Origin: UBA5336 sp964412785
GTDB taxonomy: Bacteria; Pseudomonadota; Alphaproteobacteria; Caulobacterales; Hyphomonadaceae
DNA: 11,843 nucleotides
Assembly (NCBI GenBank): GCA_964412785.1
Contig: CAYPQD010000067.1
Coordinates: 1-11,843, forward strand
Direction of reading: 5' to 3'
The notes under the pieces were generated by a model that saw nothing but the letters and a program-made list of their open reading frames with translations, ran no database searches and was not told where the DNA came from. The stretch's first letter is position 1. Every line of letters begins with the position of its first letter. Positions 5,954 through 11,843 of the stretch are shown one piece after another. The translations under genes were made by a program, and so were the position numbers.

Positions 5954-7528
5954 ATGACCAAAGTTCTCATTGCCGATGAGCTCAGCCCTGCAGCCGTTGA
6001 AATCTTCCGCCAGCGCGGCATCGAAACCGACATCAAGGTCGGCCTGTCCAAGGACGAACTCATCGCCATCATCGCAGACTATGACGGACTCGCCGTGCGA
6101 TCAGCCTGCAAGCCCGACGCCGAAATCATCGCTGCGGCCACGAAGCTTAAAGTGATCGGCCGCGCCGGTATCGGCGTTGACAATATCGACATCAAGGCGG
6201 CGACCGCGAACGGCGTCGTTGTCATGAACACCCCCTATGGCAACGCGATCACGACGGCCGAACATGCGATCGCCATGATGTTCGCAGCCGCCCGCCAGAT
6301 CCCGGCGGCCAATGCCGGCACCCAGGCCGGCGAATGGCCGAAGAAGGCGTTCATGGGGACAGAGCTGTCCTACAAGACACTCGGTCTGATCGGCTGCGGC
6401 AATATCGGCTCGCGCGTCGCCGAGCGCGCGCTCGGCCTTGCCATGAAGGTCGTTGCCTTCGACCCCTTCCTGACCGAGGACCGGGCCATTGAACTCGGCG
6501 TCGAAAAGGTCGAATTCGACGCCCTGCTGGCGCGCGCCGACGTCATCACCCTGCACACCCCGCTGACCGAGCAGACCCGCAACATCCTCTCTCGCGAGGC
6601 GCTGGAGCAGGCGAAGAAGGGCCTCATCCTCGTCAACTGCGCCCGCGGCGGCCTCGTCGACGAGCAGGCCGTGCGCGACCTCCTCGACAGCGGCCATATC
6701 GCGGCGGCCGCCTTCGACGTCTTTGCCGAGGAGCCGGCGAAGGAGAACGTCCTGTTCGGCGCGCGGAACTTCATCGCCACGCCTCACCTCGGCGCGGCGA
6801 CCACCGAGGCGCAGGAGAACGTCGCACTCCAGGTCGCCGAACAGATGGCCGACTATCTCCTGACCGGCGCCGTCACCAACGCCCTCAACATGCCCTCAAT
6901 CACCGCCGACGAGGCGCCGCGCCTCAAGCCCTTCGTCGAGCTTGCCGGCAAGCTCGGCGGCTTTGCCGGGCAGATCTCCGATGAGGGTTTCGACGAGGTG
7001 GTGATCGAATACGAGGGCGAAGTTGCCGACCTCAACCGCAAGCCGCTGACCGCGGCCGCCCTCGCCGGCCTGCTGCGCGCCTCACGCGGTGACGTCAACA
7101 TGGTCTCCGCGCCGGCGATGCTGCACGATGCCGGGATCAAGCTGACCGAGACCAGGACCGATGAGAGCCCGGTCTATGACAGCCTCATTCGCATCCGGAC
7201 GCTGGTGAACGGCGCCTGGCGCACTCTCGCCGGAACCGTGTCGCCATCGGGCCCGCGCATCGTCGAGGTCAAGGGCATGGCCCTTGAGGGCGGCGTCTCG
7301 CCGGTCATGCTCTACGTCAACAACCATGACGCGCCCGGCTTCATCGGCGCGCTGGGGGCCATGCTCGGCGAGGCCGGCGTCAATATCGCGACCTTCCATC
7401 TCGGCCGCGACCAGGCTGGCGGCGAGGCGATCGCGCTGGTCGGCATCGATTCAGAGCCGCCGGCCAAAGTGATCCGCGCGCTCGGCGAGCTGGAGCCCGT
7501 GCGCTTCGTTCGCGTCCTGCGGTTCTGA
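5954..7528 (+). CDS. serA: D-3-phosphoglycerate dehydrogenase, long form with ACT domain
   Basis: A 524-residue NAD-dependent enzyme that oxidises 3-phosphoglycerate to 3-phosphohydroxypyruvate, the committed step of serine synthesis. The Rossmann motif is GLIGCGNIGS (G147, G149, G152), with D170 in VVAFDPF binding the NAD ribose. The catalytic triad is visible as R231 (NCARGGLVD), E260 (FAEEP) and H278 (TPHLGAAT). Residues about 315-445 form the extra intervening domain of the long-form enzymes. An ACT domain follows from about 452 (VMLYVNNHDAPGFIGALGAML), the site of serine feedback in many homologues. AAGGAG at 5940-5945 precedes the ATG by eight bases and lies in the last codons of the upstream GNAT frame, so translation is probably coupled. 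Full length, no damage seen. It forms a pathway pair with serC. Confidence 0.97.
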   Translation: MTKVLIADELSPAAVEIFRQRGIETDIKVGLSKDELIAIIADYDGLAVRSACKPDAEIIAAATKLKVIGRAGIGVDNIDIKAATANGVVVMNTPYGNAITTAEHAIAMMFAAARQIPAANAGTQAGEWPKKAFMGTELSYKTLGLIGCGNIGSRVAERALGLAMKVVAFDPFLTEDRAIELGVEKVEFDALLARADVITLHTPLTEQTRNILSREALEQAKKGLILVNCARGGLVDEQAVRDLLDSGHIAAAAFDVFAEEPAKENVLFGARNFIATPHLGAATTEAQENVALQVAEQMADYLLTGAVTNALNMPSITADEAPRLKPFVELAGKLGGFAGQISDEGFDEVVIEYEGEVADLNRKPLTAAALAGLLRASRGDVNMVSAPAMLHDAGIKLTETRTDESPVYDSLIRIRTLVNGAWRTLAGTVSPSGPRIVEVKGMALEGGVSPVMLYVNNHDAPGFIGALGAMLGEAGVNIATFHLGRDQAGGEAIALVGIDSEPPAKVIRALGELEPVRFVRVLRF

Positions 7529-7538
7529 AGGCCGGAAA

Positions 7539-7569
7539 GGGCGACGCTGGGCCTGACCCTGCGTCGCCC
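7539..7569 (+). terminator. Hairpin terminator after serA
   Basis: GGGCGACGC (7539-7547) pairs perfectly with GCGTCGCCC (7561-7569). The loop can pair further, GGG (7549-7551) with CCC (7557-7559), beyond a T-T mismatch. It starts ten bases after the serA stop. Only CTTG follows, with no T tract, so this is a GC-rich hairpin rather than a textbook intrinsic terminator. Confidence 0.6.
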
Positions 7570-7640
7570 CTTGCCGCCGGCCGCCCCTTCCCGCACTCTC
7601 GGGCGCAAGCCGCAGGATGAGTCATGGAGGGCCCAAGGCG

Positions 7641-8771
7641 ATGATCGTAATGAACTACCTGACCACCAGTGTCTTCGGTCACGGGGTGCTGGCGCAGCTG
7701 GGCGACATCCTGAAGGGCCATGGGGTGGCACGCCCCTTCATCGTCACCGATCCCGGCATCAGGGCCGCCGGCCTTCTCGACACGGTGAAGGACGCCCTTG
7801 GAATGACGCCCGCCGGCGTGTTCGACGAGACCGTTGCCAACCCGACCGAGGCGCAGACGCTCATCGCAACGGAGCATTACCGTCAGGCCGGCGCCGACGG
7901 CATCGTCGCGCTCGGGGGCGGCTCGTCCATGGACCACGCCAAGGCCATCGGCCTGCTCGCCAGCCATGACCGCCCGTTGGAAAAGTACGCCGCAATCACC
8001 GGCGGCGCCAAGCATATCGGCAAGCTGCCCCCGCTGGTTGCCATCCCGACCACCGCCGGCACCGGCTCGGAAGTCTCCGTCGGCATGGTGATCATCATGA
8101 ACAATGGTCGCAAGGAGACGTTCGCCTCGCCCAACCTGATCCCGGCGACGGCCCTGTGCGACCCGGACCTCACCCTCGGCCTGCCGAGGATGATGACGGC
8201 GGCAACCGGCATGGACGCGGTGACCCACTGCATCGAGGCTGTGCTGAGCCCGCGCGACAACCCGCCGGCGGAAGGCATCGGCTATGACGGCGTGCACCGC
8301 GCCCTCGGCAATGGCTGGCTTAAGGCGGCCGTCGCCGACGGGTCCGACACCGAAGCGCGCTGGCACATGATGATGGCGAGCCTGGAAGGCGCGCTTGCCT
8401 TCGTGAAAGGCCTTGGCGGGGTGCACGCACTCTCCCATGCTGCCGGGCGGCTTGCGGAAAAGAAGCTGCATCACGGCACGCTGAACGCAATCTTCCTGCC
8501 GCACCTCCTGCGTTTCAACGAAGGCGCAGCGCCGGAAAAATACGCTCGCCTGCGCTTTGCCATGGGCCTGCCGGAGACGGGCGACCTCGCCGACACCATC
8601 GCCCGGCTGAACGAGGAGATCGGCATCCCCGCGAGCCTCTCCAGCCTCGGCGTCGAGGCCGGTGACGGCCCCGGCATCGTCGACTATGCGCTGAAGGACC
8701 TCGCCCATCTCGGCAATGCCAGGTCGATCGAGCGCGGTGACTATGAGCAGATCTTCGAGCAGGCGCTCTGA
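7641..8771 (+). CDS. Iron-containing (group III) alcohol dehydrogenase
   Basis: A 376-residue NAD(P)-dependent dehydrogenase of the Fe-ADH family, which interconverts alcohols and aldehydes or ketones in the cytoplasm. The nucleotide-binding motif GGGSSMDHAK is at 92-101 and PTTAGTGSEVS at 136-146. The metal ligands expected for the family are present: D192 and H196 in GMDAVTHCIEA, H262 in GVHALSH, and H278 in LHHGTLNAIFLPH. The conserved H266 is also there. ATG 7641 is chosen with GGAGG at 7626-7630, ten bases upstream; an in-frame ATG at 7617 would add eight residues and cannot be fully excluded. The gene starts 112 bases after serA, beyond a terminator-like hairpin, and is probably a separate unit. 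Substrate cannot be told from sequence or neighbours. Confidence 0.93.
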   Translation: MIVMNYLTTSVFGHGVLAQLGDILKGHGVARPFIVTDPGIRAAGLLDTVKDALGMTPAGVFDETVANPTEAQTLIATEHYRQAGADGIVALGGGSSMDHAKAIGLLASHDRPLEKYAAITGGAKHIGKLPPLVAIPTTAGTGSEVSVGMVIIMNNGRKETFASPNLIPATALCDPDLTLGLPRMMTAATGMDAVTHCIEAVLSPRDNPPAEGIGYDGVHRALGNGWLKAAVADGSDTEARWHMMMASLEGALAFVKGLGGVHALSHAAGRLAEKKLHHGTLNAIFLPHLLRFNEGAAPEKYARLRFAMGLPETGDLADTIARLNEEIGIPASLSSLGVEAGDGPGIVDYALKDLAHLGNARSIERGDYEQIFEQAL

Positions 8772-8775
8772 CCGA

Positions 8776-9201
8776 TCAGACGCCGAACGCCGCAAGCACC
8801 GCTGCGACCATTGCCACCCCGGTGAACATCAGGGAGAAACCGACCGCGACGACGCGCTGGCTCTTCTTGCGCTGCCGGACGCCGGGCGGCACCCGGCTGC
8901 GATCACGCGGCGCCAGGGTCCAGCGGTTGGTGAAGAACCCGACCGCGGAAAGGCCTGACAGAACGGCCGCGCCAAACGCGCCGGCGAGCACGGACAGCGC
9001 GGCTGCCGCCAGCAACAGCGCGGCCAGCTGGGGCGCAATATCGCGTAGCAATTGGCGCACATGGCCGTCAGCGCGCGAATAGTCCAGCCGGTCGAACGAG
9101 CAATTCGGCGCCGCCACCGAGGCCACCCAGGCCCCTCCTGCGGCAATGCCCGCGACCACCGCCGCAAGGGCGCCCGCAACCGACTGAAGCGCTGACAGCA
9201 T
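8776..9201 (-). CDS. Small integral membrane protein, unknown function
   Basis: A 141-residue alanine-rich protein with a hydrophobic segment at 9-31, a long hydrophobic stretch at 57-91 that probably makes two helices, and a last helix at 116-139. A basic stretch (RDRSRVPPGVRQRKKSQR, 99-116) precedes the final helix and is likely cytoplasmic. A single cysteine lies in the first loop (APNCSFDRLDYSRADGH). The start at 9201 is fixed by GGAGGA about six bases upstream; the frame extends 14 codons further but without a comparable site. It is convergent with the alcohol dehydrogenase, with four bases between stop codons and no terminator. I do not recognise the family. The upstream 660 bases are gene-poor and rich in palindromes. 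Confidence 0.7.
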   Translation of the reverse strand: MLSALQSVAGALAAVVAGIAAGGAWVASVAAPNCSFDRLDYSRADGHVRQLLRDIAPQLAALLLAAAALSVLAGAFGAAVLSGLSAVGFFTNRWTLAPRDRSRVPPGVRQRKKSQRVVAVGFSLMFTGVAMVAAVLAAFGV

Positions 9202-9253
9202 GGGGGTCCTCCGCTCATCGAACCTGACGCCGAAATTTCCCAATGCCTCTATT

Positions 9254-9293
9254 TTGCCACCCCCGGCAAGGGGCCCCTGCCGGGGGCCGGCAA
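9254..9293. repeat. Strong GC-rich palindrome (hairpin)
   Basis: CCCCCGGCA (9260-9268) pairs with TGCCGGGGG (9278-9286) around a nine-base loop, AGGGGCCCC. Outside a one-by-two bulge, TTGCC (9254-9258) pairs with GGCAA (9289-9293), giving fourteen base pairs in all. There is no T tract on either strand. On the minus strand it would be in the leader of the 8776-9201 gene, or downstream of the 9415-9645 frame. Confidence 0.75.
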
Positions 9294-9299
9294 CCGGTC

Positions 9300-9415
9300 A
9301 TACCAATGTGCGCGGATGAAGACCCGTCCGCGGCCAAGGCGCATGGGGCGCCGACGCGCAGTCGCGCTTGCCCTGCACTGCAAGGGATCGGGTTTGGGTC
9401 CATGCAGCTTGGTAT
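9300..9415. repeat. MITE-like element: 116 bp bounded by about 27-bp imperfect inverted repeats
   Basis: The left end (9300-9326, starting ATACCAA) and the reverse complement of the right end (9389-9415, ending TTGGTAT) agree at about 19 of 27 positions by hand alignment, including ATACCAA, TGC, GGA and ACCCG at the same offsets. Inside are smaller stems: CGCGGA/TCCGCG (9311-9332), GGCGC/GCGCC (9338-9352) and CTTGC/GCAAG (9367-9384). No target-site duplication is evident. It could be a miniature mobile element, a REP-like palindrome, or a structured terminator of the minus-strand frame that stops at its edge. Confidence 0.45.
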
Positions 9416-9645
9416 CAGGCCAGGAAGAACGCGTTGCTGTTGCTGACCGCAAGCCGCAGCTGCGCCAGGTCAAATGACGGCTCCGGCCACCGCCACTTCC
9501 GCCGGGTGTGAGACCGCGGCACCAGCTCCTCTTTCGCAGAAAAGCCGACAGTGTCATGCGACAAGCGTTTCCACGCAAAGTGGGAGCGGGTTCGCCGTCC
9601 GCAAACGCGTGAACACAAGGATCCGTAGCGGCGCGATGATCCCAT
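9415..9645 (-). CDS. Possible small gene or 3' remnant of a lost gene
   Basis: A 76-codon minus-strand frame. Its last 60 or so codons, ending PSFDLAQLRLAVSNSNAFFLA, show strong G/C preference at third positions like the real genes here; by my count nearly all of the last 23 codons end in G or C. Composition also looks protein-like (HFAWKRLSHDTVGFSAKEELVP). No good ribosome site precedes the ATG at 9645, and I recognise no domain. The stop codon (9417-9415) coincides with the edge of the inverted-repeat element. It is either a genuine small protein or the tail of a gene whose front has been lost. Confidence 0.3.
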   Translation of the reverse strand: MGSSRRYGSLCSRVCGRRTRSHFAWKRLSHDTVGFSAKEELVPRSHTRRKWRWPEPSFDLAQLRLAVSNSNAFFLA

Positions 9646-9699
9646 TCGGCCGGGCGGCGCTACAGGCGCTTTTCAATGCCGGTTTGTGCGCTCAACAGC

Positions 9700-9718
9700 C
9701 CGGGCTCGCCGGTTTTTT
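9700..9718 (+). terminator. Weak terminator-like hairpin with T tract
   Basis: CCGG (9700-9703) and CCGG (9709-9712) form a four-base-pair stem with loop GCTCG, followed by six T residues (9713-9718). The stem is very short and no plus-strand gene ends just before it. Confidence 0.2.
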
Positions 9719-9869
9719 CTGCGGTTCGGCTGCGACACCAACAGGCATGACCGCTGTGCCCAGATAGACATTCGTGGTAATGATCTTGCGGATGCGAGGC
9801 GTTTCGAGACAGCACGTCAGAACCGTCGCGGCGAGTATTGGCGTGGCCGTCAGCAGAAAGGCCGATGCG

Positions 9870-10421
9870 ATGGCGAACCTGACCCCGATAGCGGCTGTGG
9901 CCATGGCAATGATCTTCTCATTCGGTGCGGCCCAGGCCGAGACCCGGTCGCATGACGTGCCCGGCGGCGGGCGATTTGAGGTGTCCGATAAGTTCAGACC
10001 CATGCCACCGCCGGAATACCTCAACCCGACCACATACCGCGTGCTGTTCCTCGGCCACACGGTCACCCTTGGCGGATACAGGCGGTTTGACGCGGCACTG
10101 GCGGTCGCCCACACATCGAATTACGCAACCTTGGAAGACCTGTTGGCGGAAGCCGGGAAGAATTTCCAGGATTGGAACTGGCAATTTGCCATCGAGGCCC
10201 CGCCGAACCCGCCAGAGCTCACCGCGGAAGGACTGCTGCTGCGCACGCAAGTCGTCCGTCCAGGCTGGATTTCGTCTCGCAAGGTGCCCGCGATTGCCTT
10301 GGGCCGGGAGCAGGACGACGGGCCGCTGCTGGCCATCGTGTTCAGCCTGAGCCGCAATATCGATGAAGCAGAGGCTGCGGCCCTGATCGACGCCGTTTTC
10401 ACCTCTGCCGAACGTCCCTAA
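9870..10421 (+). CDS. Exported protein of unknown function
   Basis: A 183-residue protein with a clear signal peptide (MANLTPIAAVAMAMIFSFGAAQA, cleavage before ETRSHD), so it is probably periplasmic. The mature part has no cysteine and no motif I recognise. It starts with a glycine-rich segment (VPGGGRFEVSDKFRPMPPPEY) and has an alternating pattern (YRVLFLGHTVTLGGYRRFDAALAVAHT) that suggests beta structure. The start at 9870 is chosen over an in-frame ATG at 9774 because AGAAAGG (9855-9861) lies eight bases upstream and the signal peptide begins directly. The longer form would put 32 basic residues before it. The stop codon overlaps that of the convergent lipoprotein gene. Confidence 0.75.
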   Translation: MANLTPIAAVAMAMIFSFGAAQAETRSHDVPGGGRFEVSDKFRPMPPPEYLNPTTYRVLFLGHTVTLGGYRRFDAALAVAHTSNYATLEDLLAEAGKNFQDWNWQFAIEAPPNPPELTAEGLLLRTQVVRPGWISSRKVPAIALGREQDDGPLLAIVFSLSRNIDEAEAAALIDAVFTSAERP

Positions 10422-11320
10422 CGACGCGCCAGAGCGTCGCGCGCCAAGCGGTCCATGACACGGTTGAAGGCCGCAGTGTCATTGTCGGCGATGAGGGCAC
10501 CGATTGCGCCGACATAGTCCTGCAGTTCGTCATATTCCCCCGCCGACAGTCTGCCGTCATCGTCGATCCGCTCGCGCACCATCAGGCGCAGCGCCTCCAG
10601 CGTGTCTGTCTGCCAATCGGCAAACACCATGTCCGGCGTCGACCAGGGCTCCACATCGCCCCAGCGCGCGTAGGTCATCGGGCACGCTTCCACATCGCAC
10701 CACGCGCCGCCGATATAGGATGACTGCGCAACCAAATGCTCCAAATTCTCGTGATCAAGCAATGGGATGACCACGTCGCGCGCCGTCATTGCACCGATGA
10801 AATTCGCGTGGGTGGGATAGGGCATGTAGAGGCCGAGGCGCGGTTCGGGGCCGAAGGCCTCACCTACCGGCTCGACGACCATGAAGAATTCGCCTCCAAG
10901 GATGACCGAAGGAATGGCGCGGTCATCCACCTCCCAGGTCGGGTGATCTTCCAGCGCTGCGATGCGGTCGGGAAGTGCGGTGCCAGCGCTACGCAAGTGG
11001 TCGAGGATGCGGGCGGTCGTTAGCACCTCCATTTGGGGATAGGCCTGCGCAAGCGGAGCCAGCCCGTCGAGTGGCGAGGGCGGGCCACCGGTCAGGATCA
11101 GCGCGAGCGGGCCGTCATTGCCCAGATCGTTGATCAAGGCCTCGGCGGCTTCCACCGTGCCCGGTGGATCAACCAGCACCGGGCCCTGGCGTGATTTTAC
11201 CAGCCAAGCCTGGGCTGCCGCGTCACCCGCATTGGGCGCTTTCTCAATGGCTGAATGGCTGTTGCCACAGGCCGCCAGCAATACAAAAGCCACGAGCGCA
11301 CCACACAGTCGCCCAGCCAT
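10418..11320 (-). CDS. Lipoprotein resembling a metal-site-less metallo-beta-lactamase fold, with EF-hand-like loop
   Basis: A 300-residue protein with a lipoprotein signal: LLAAC, lipidated C18, then G19, which favours outer-membrane sorting. The segment AWLVKSRQGPVLVDPPG (38-54), followed by LALILTGGPPSPLDGLAPL (72-90) and YPQMEVLTT, runs like a metallo-beta-lactamase-fold protein. The metal signature T-H-x-H-x-D-H is replaced by T-G-G-P-P-S-P, so no hydrolase chemistry is expected. RLGLYMPYPTHANFIGAM (161-178) would be the next expected strand region. A pair of cysteines (C208, C213) could form a disulfide. Near the C-terminus, IDDDGRLSAGEYDEL is an EF-hand-like calcium loop with the first ligand position replaced by arginine (R251). 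GGGAGG eight bases upstream fixes the start. It follows the 131-residue gene by 18 bases in one operon. The fold call is by eye. Confidence 0.7.
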   Translation of the reverse strand: MAGRLCGALVAFVLLAACGNSHSAIEKAPNAGDAAAQAWLVKSRQGPVLVDPPGTVEAAEALINDLGNDGPLALILTGGPPSPLDGLAPLAQAYPQMEVLTTARILDHLRSAGTALPDRIAALEDHPTWEVDDRAIPSVILGGEFFMVVEPVGEAFGPEPRLGLYMPYPTHANFIGAMTARDVVIPLLDHENLEHLVAQSSYIGGAWCDVEACPMTYARWGDVEPWSTPDMVFADWQTDTLEALRLMVRERIDDDGRLSAGEYDELQDYVGAIGALIADNDTAAFNRVMDRLARDALARR

Positions 11321-11338
11321 GGCGCAGACCTCCCGGTG

Positions 11339-11734
11339 TCAGATGGTGTCGAGCAGATACGCCTTGATGTCGCTGTTGCGTACGACCCCCTCCCAGCTGG
11401 CCGCCGGCGCAACCCTGAGGGTCAGCGTGCCCGCGCCCAGCTCAATCGATGGGGTAACGCTGGTGCCGATGCGTTCAATCCTGAGCGTCTTGACCTGCTC
11501 GCGCAGCGCCTCGGCTGCCAGATCGTCGATAGCCACCTGAACAAGTGCGTCAGTGAATTGCTGGATCGCATATCCGTTCAGATTGAGCAGGCCCTCGTGG
11601 TCGTCCGCCCATTCGTCCCAATCGATTTCGATCGTCAGTTCGCCGCCCTTGGTGACGTCCTTGAAGGTGTTGACGTGAAAGGGGATGTTTTCATCCTCGA
11701 TCACCTTCATCAACCGTTTTTCCTTCAATCCCAT
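11339..11734 (-). CDS. Small acidic protein of unknown function
   Basis: A 131-residue, cysteine-free protein with no signal peptide or membrane segment, so probably cytoplasmic. It has a basic N-terminus (MGLKEKRLMKV), then acidic stretches (IEIDWDEWADDHEGLLN and LVQVAIDDLAAEALREQV), and a likely beta-rich C-terminal part (SIELGAGTLTLRVAP). I recognise no family. Two ATGs compete: 11740 lies only three bases after the GGGAGG site, whereas 11734 lies nine bases after it, so 11734 is preferred; the longer form would be 133 residues. It is the first gene of a unit with the lipoprotein 18 bases downstream and has a good promoter match upstream. Its function may be linked to the lipoprotein, but nothing in the sequence says how. 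Confidence 0.7.
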   Translation of the reverse strand: MGLKEKRLMKVIEDENIPFHVNTFKDVTKGGELTIEIDWDEWADDHEGLLNLNGYAIQQFTDALVQVAIDDLAAEALREQVKTLRIERIGTSVTPSIELGAGTLTLRVAPAASWEGVVRNSDIKAYLLDTI

Positions 11735-11743
11735 GACCATCCC

Positions 11744-11749
11744 CCTCCC
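11744..11749 (-). promoter_or_regulatory. Ribosome binding site deciding between two start codons
   Basis: GGGAGG read on the minus strand, followed by GGG. It is three bases from the ATG at 11740 and nine from the ATG at 11734, which favours the second. Confidence 0.6.
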
Positions 11750-11763
11750 ATTGCAAGCCTTAT

Positions 11764-11792
11764 GTAATACCTGCCGGCTTGCGCTGGGTAAA
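11764..11792 (-). promoter_or_regulatory. Sigma-70-like promoter for the two-gene minus-strand unit
   Basis: On the minus strand, TTTACC (11792-11787) is separated by exactly 17 bases from TATTAC (11769-11764). Each box matches the TTGACA/TATAAT consensus at four of six positions. Transcription would begin near 11757, giving a leader of about 20 bases that contains the ribosome site. The remaining bases to the window end (11793-11843) show no supportable gene. Confidence 0.45.
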
Positions 11793-11843
11793 GCAGGAAG
11801 GTGGTCGGTCCAGGGTCGTTCAGTGAAACCGCGCTTTGGCGGC

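Larger units (their letters stand above)
9202..9869. other. Gene-poor, palindrome-rich region of 668 bases
   Basis: No protein gene with family resemblance was found on either strand. The region contains the GC-rich palindrome at 9254-9293, the inverted-repeat element at 9300-9415, a coding-looking minus-strand frame ending at 9415, a 10-bp stem with one mismatch (9625-9634 with 9654-9663), and a short CCGG hairpin followed by six T residues (9700-9718). In a window where genes are otherwise tightly packed, this suggests a site of past insertion, deletion or gene decay. Confidence 0.6.

Noticed and set aside
7380..8795. Minus-strand open frame of 471 codons
   Set aside because: It is antisense to the alcohol dehydrogenase and the end of serA, both with full family motifs; such shadows are expected in GC-rich DNA.
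9692..10114. Minus-strand 140-codon frame
   Set aside because: It is antisense to the exported protein at 9870, which has a signal peptide and a ribosome site.
11823..11843. GTG followed by an open plus-strand frame at the window end
   Set aside because: Only seven codons are visible and there is no clear ribosome site, so no gene can be supported.

Overview
The window is a GC-rich stretch (roughly two thirds G+C, with strong G/C preference at third codon positions) of a bacterial chromosome. The phosphoserine aminotransferase is of the archaeal/alphaproteobacterial type and sits just upstream of serA, as is common in Alphaproteobacteria. With the GC content and gene style this suggests an alphaproteobacterium, possibly of the Hyphomonadaceae/Maricaulales kind. 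The family-level guess is inference. No tRNA, rRNA, CRISPR array, transposase or phage gene was seen.

Layout. (1) 20-621: a small four-helix membrane protein overlapping a 72-residue XRE-type regulator. (2) 635-2028: a YdcZ-type DMT membrane protein (minus) divergent from a PhzF-family isomerase (plus). (3) 2040-4076, minus: two tandem exported paralogues, each with exactly twelve cysteines arranged as three repeats of a four-cysteine module. I do not recognise this family, and it is the best candidate for something undescribed. (4) 4223-7569: the serine biosynthesis block. A hairpin overlaps the serC Shine-Dalgarno, followed by serC, a GNAT acetyltransferase carrying two compensating frameshifts, serA, and a terminator-like hairpin. 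SerA oxidises 3-phosphoglycerate and SerC transaminates the product to phosphoserine. (5) 7641-8771: an iron-dependent alcohol dehydrogenase, convergent with a small membrane protein (8776-9201, minus).

(6) 9202-9869 has no confidently called gene. It holds a long GC-rich palindrome, a 116-bp element bounded by about 27-bp imperfect inverted repeats, and a minus-strand reading frame that looks coding and stops exactly at the edge of that element. (7) 9870-11740: an exported protein of unknown function, then a minus-strand two-gene unit. That unit encodes a 131-residue acidic protein with a good promoter, followed by a lipoprotein that looks like a metallo-beta-lactamase fold without its metal-binding residues and ends in an EF-hand-like loop. 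The last 100 bases hold that promoter and no other supportable gene.

Most genes are tightly packed. Convergent ends are 4-13 bases apart or overlap, so the loose, palindrome-rich 9.2-9.87 kb region stands out as the one place where DNA has been gained or lost.
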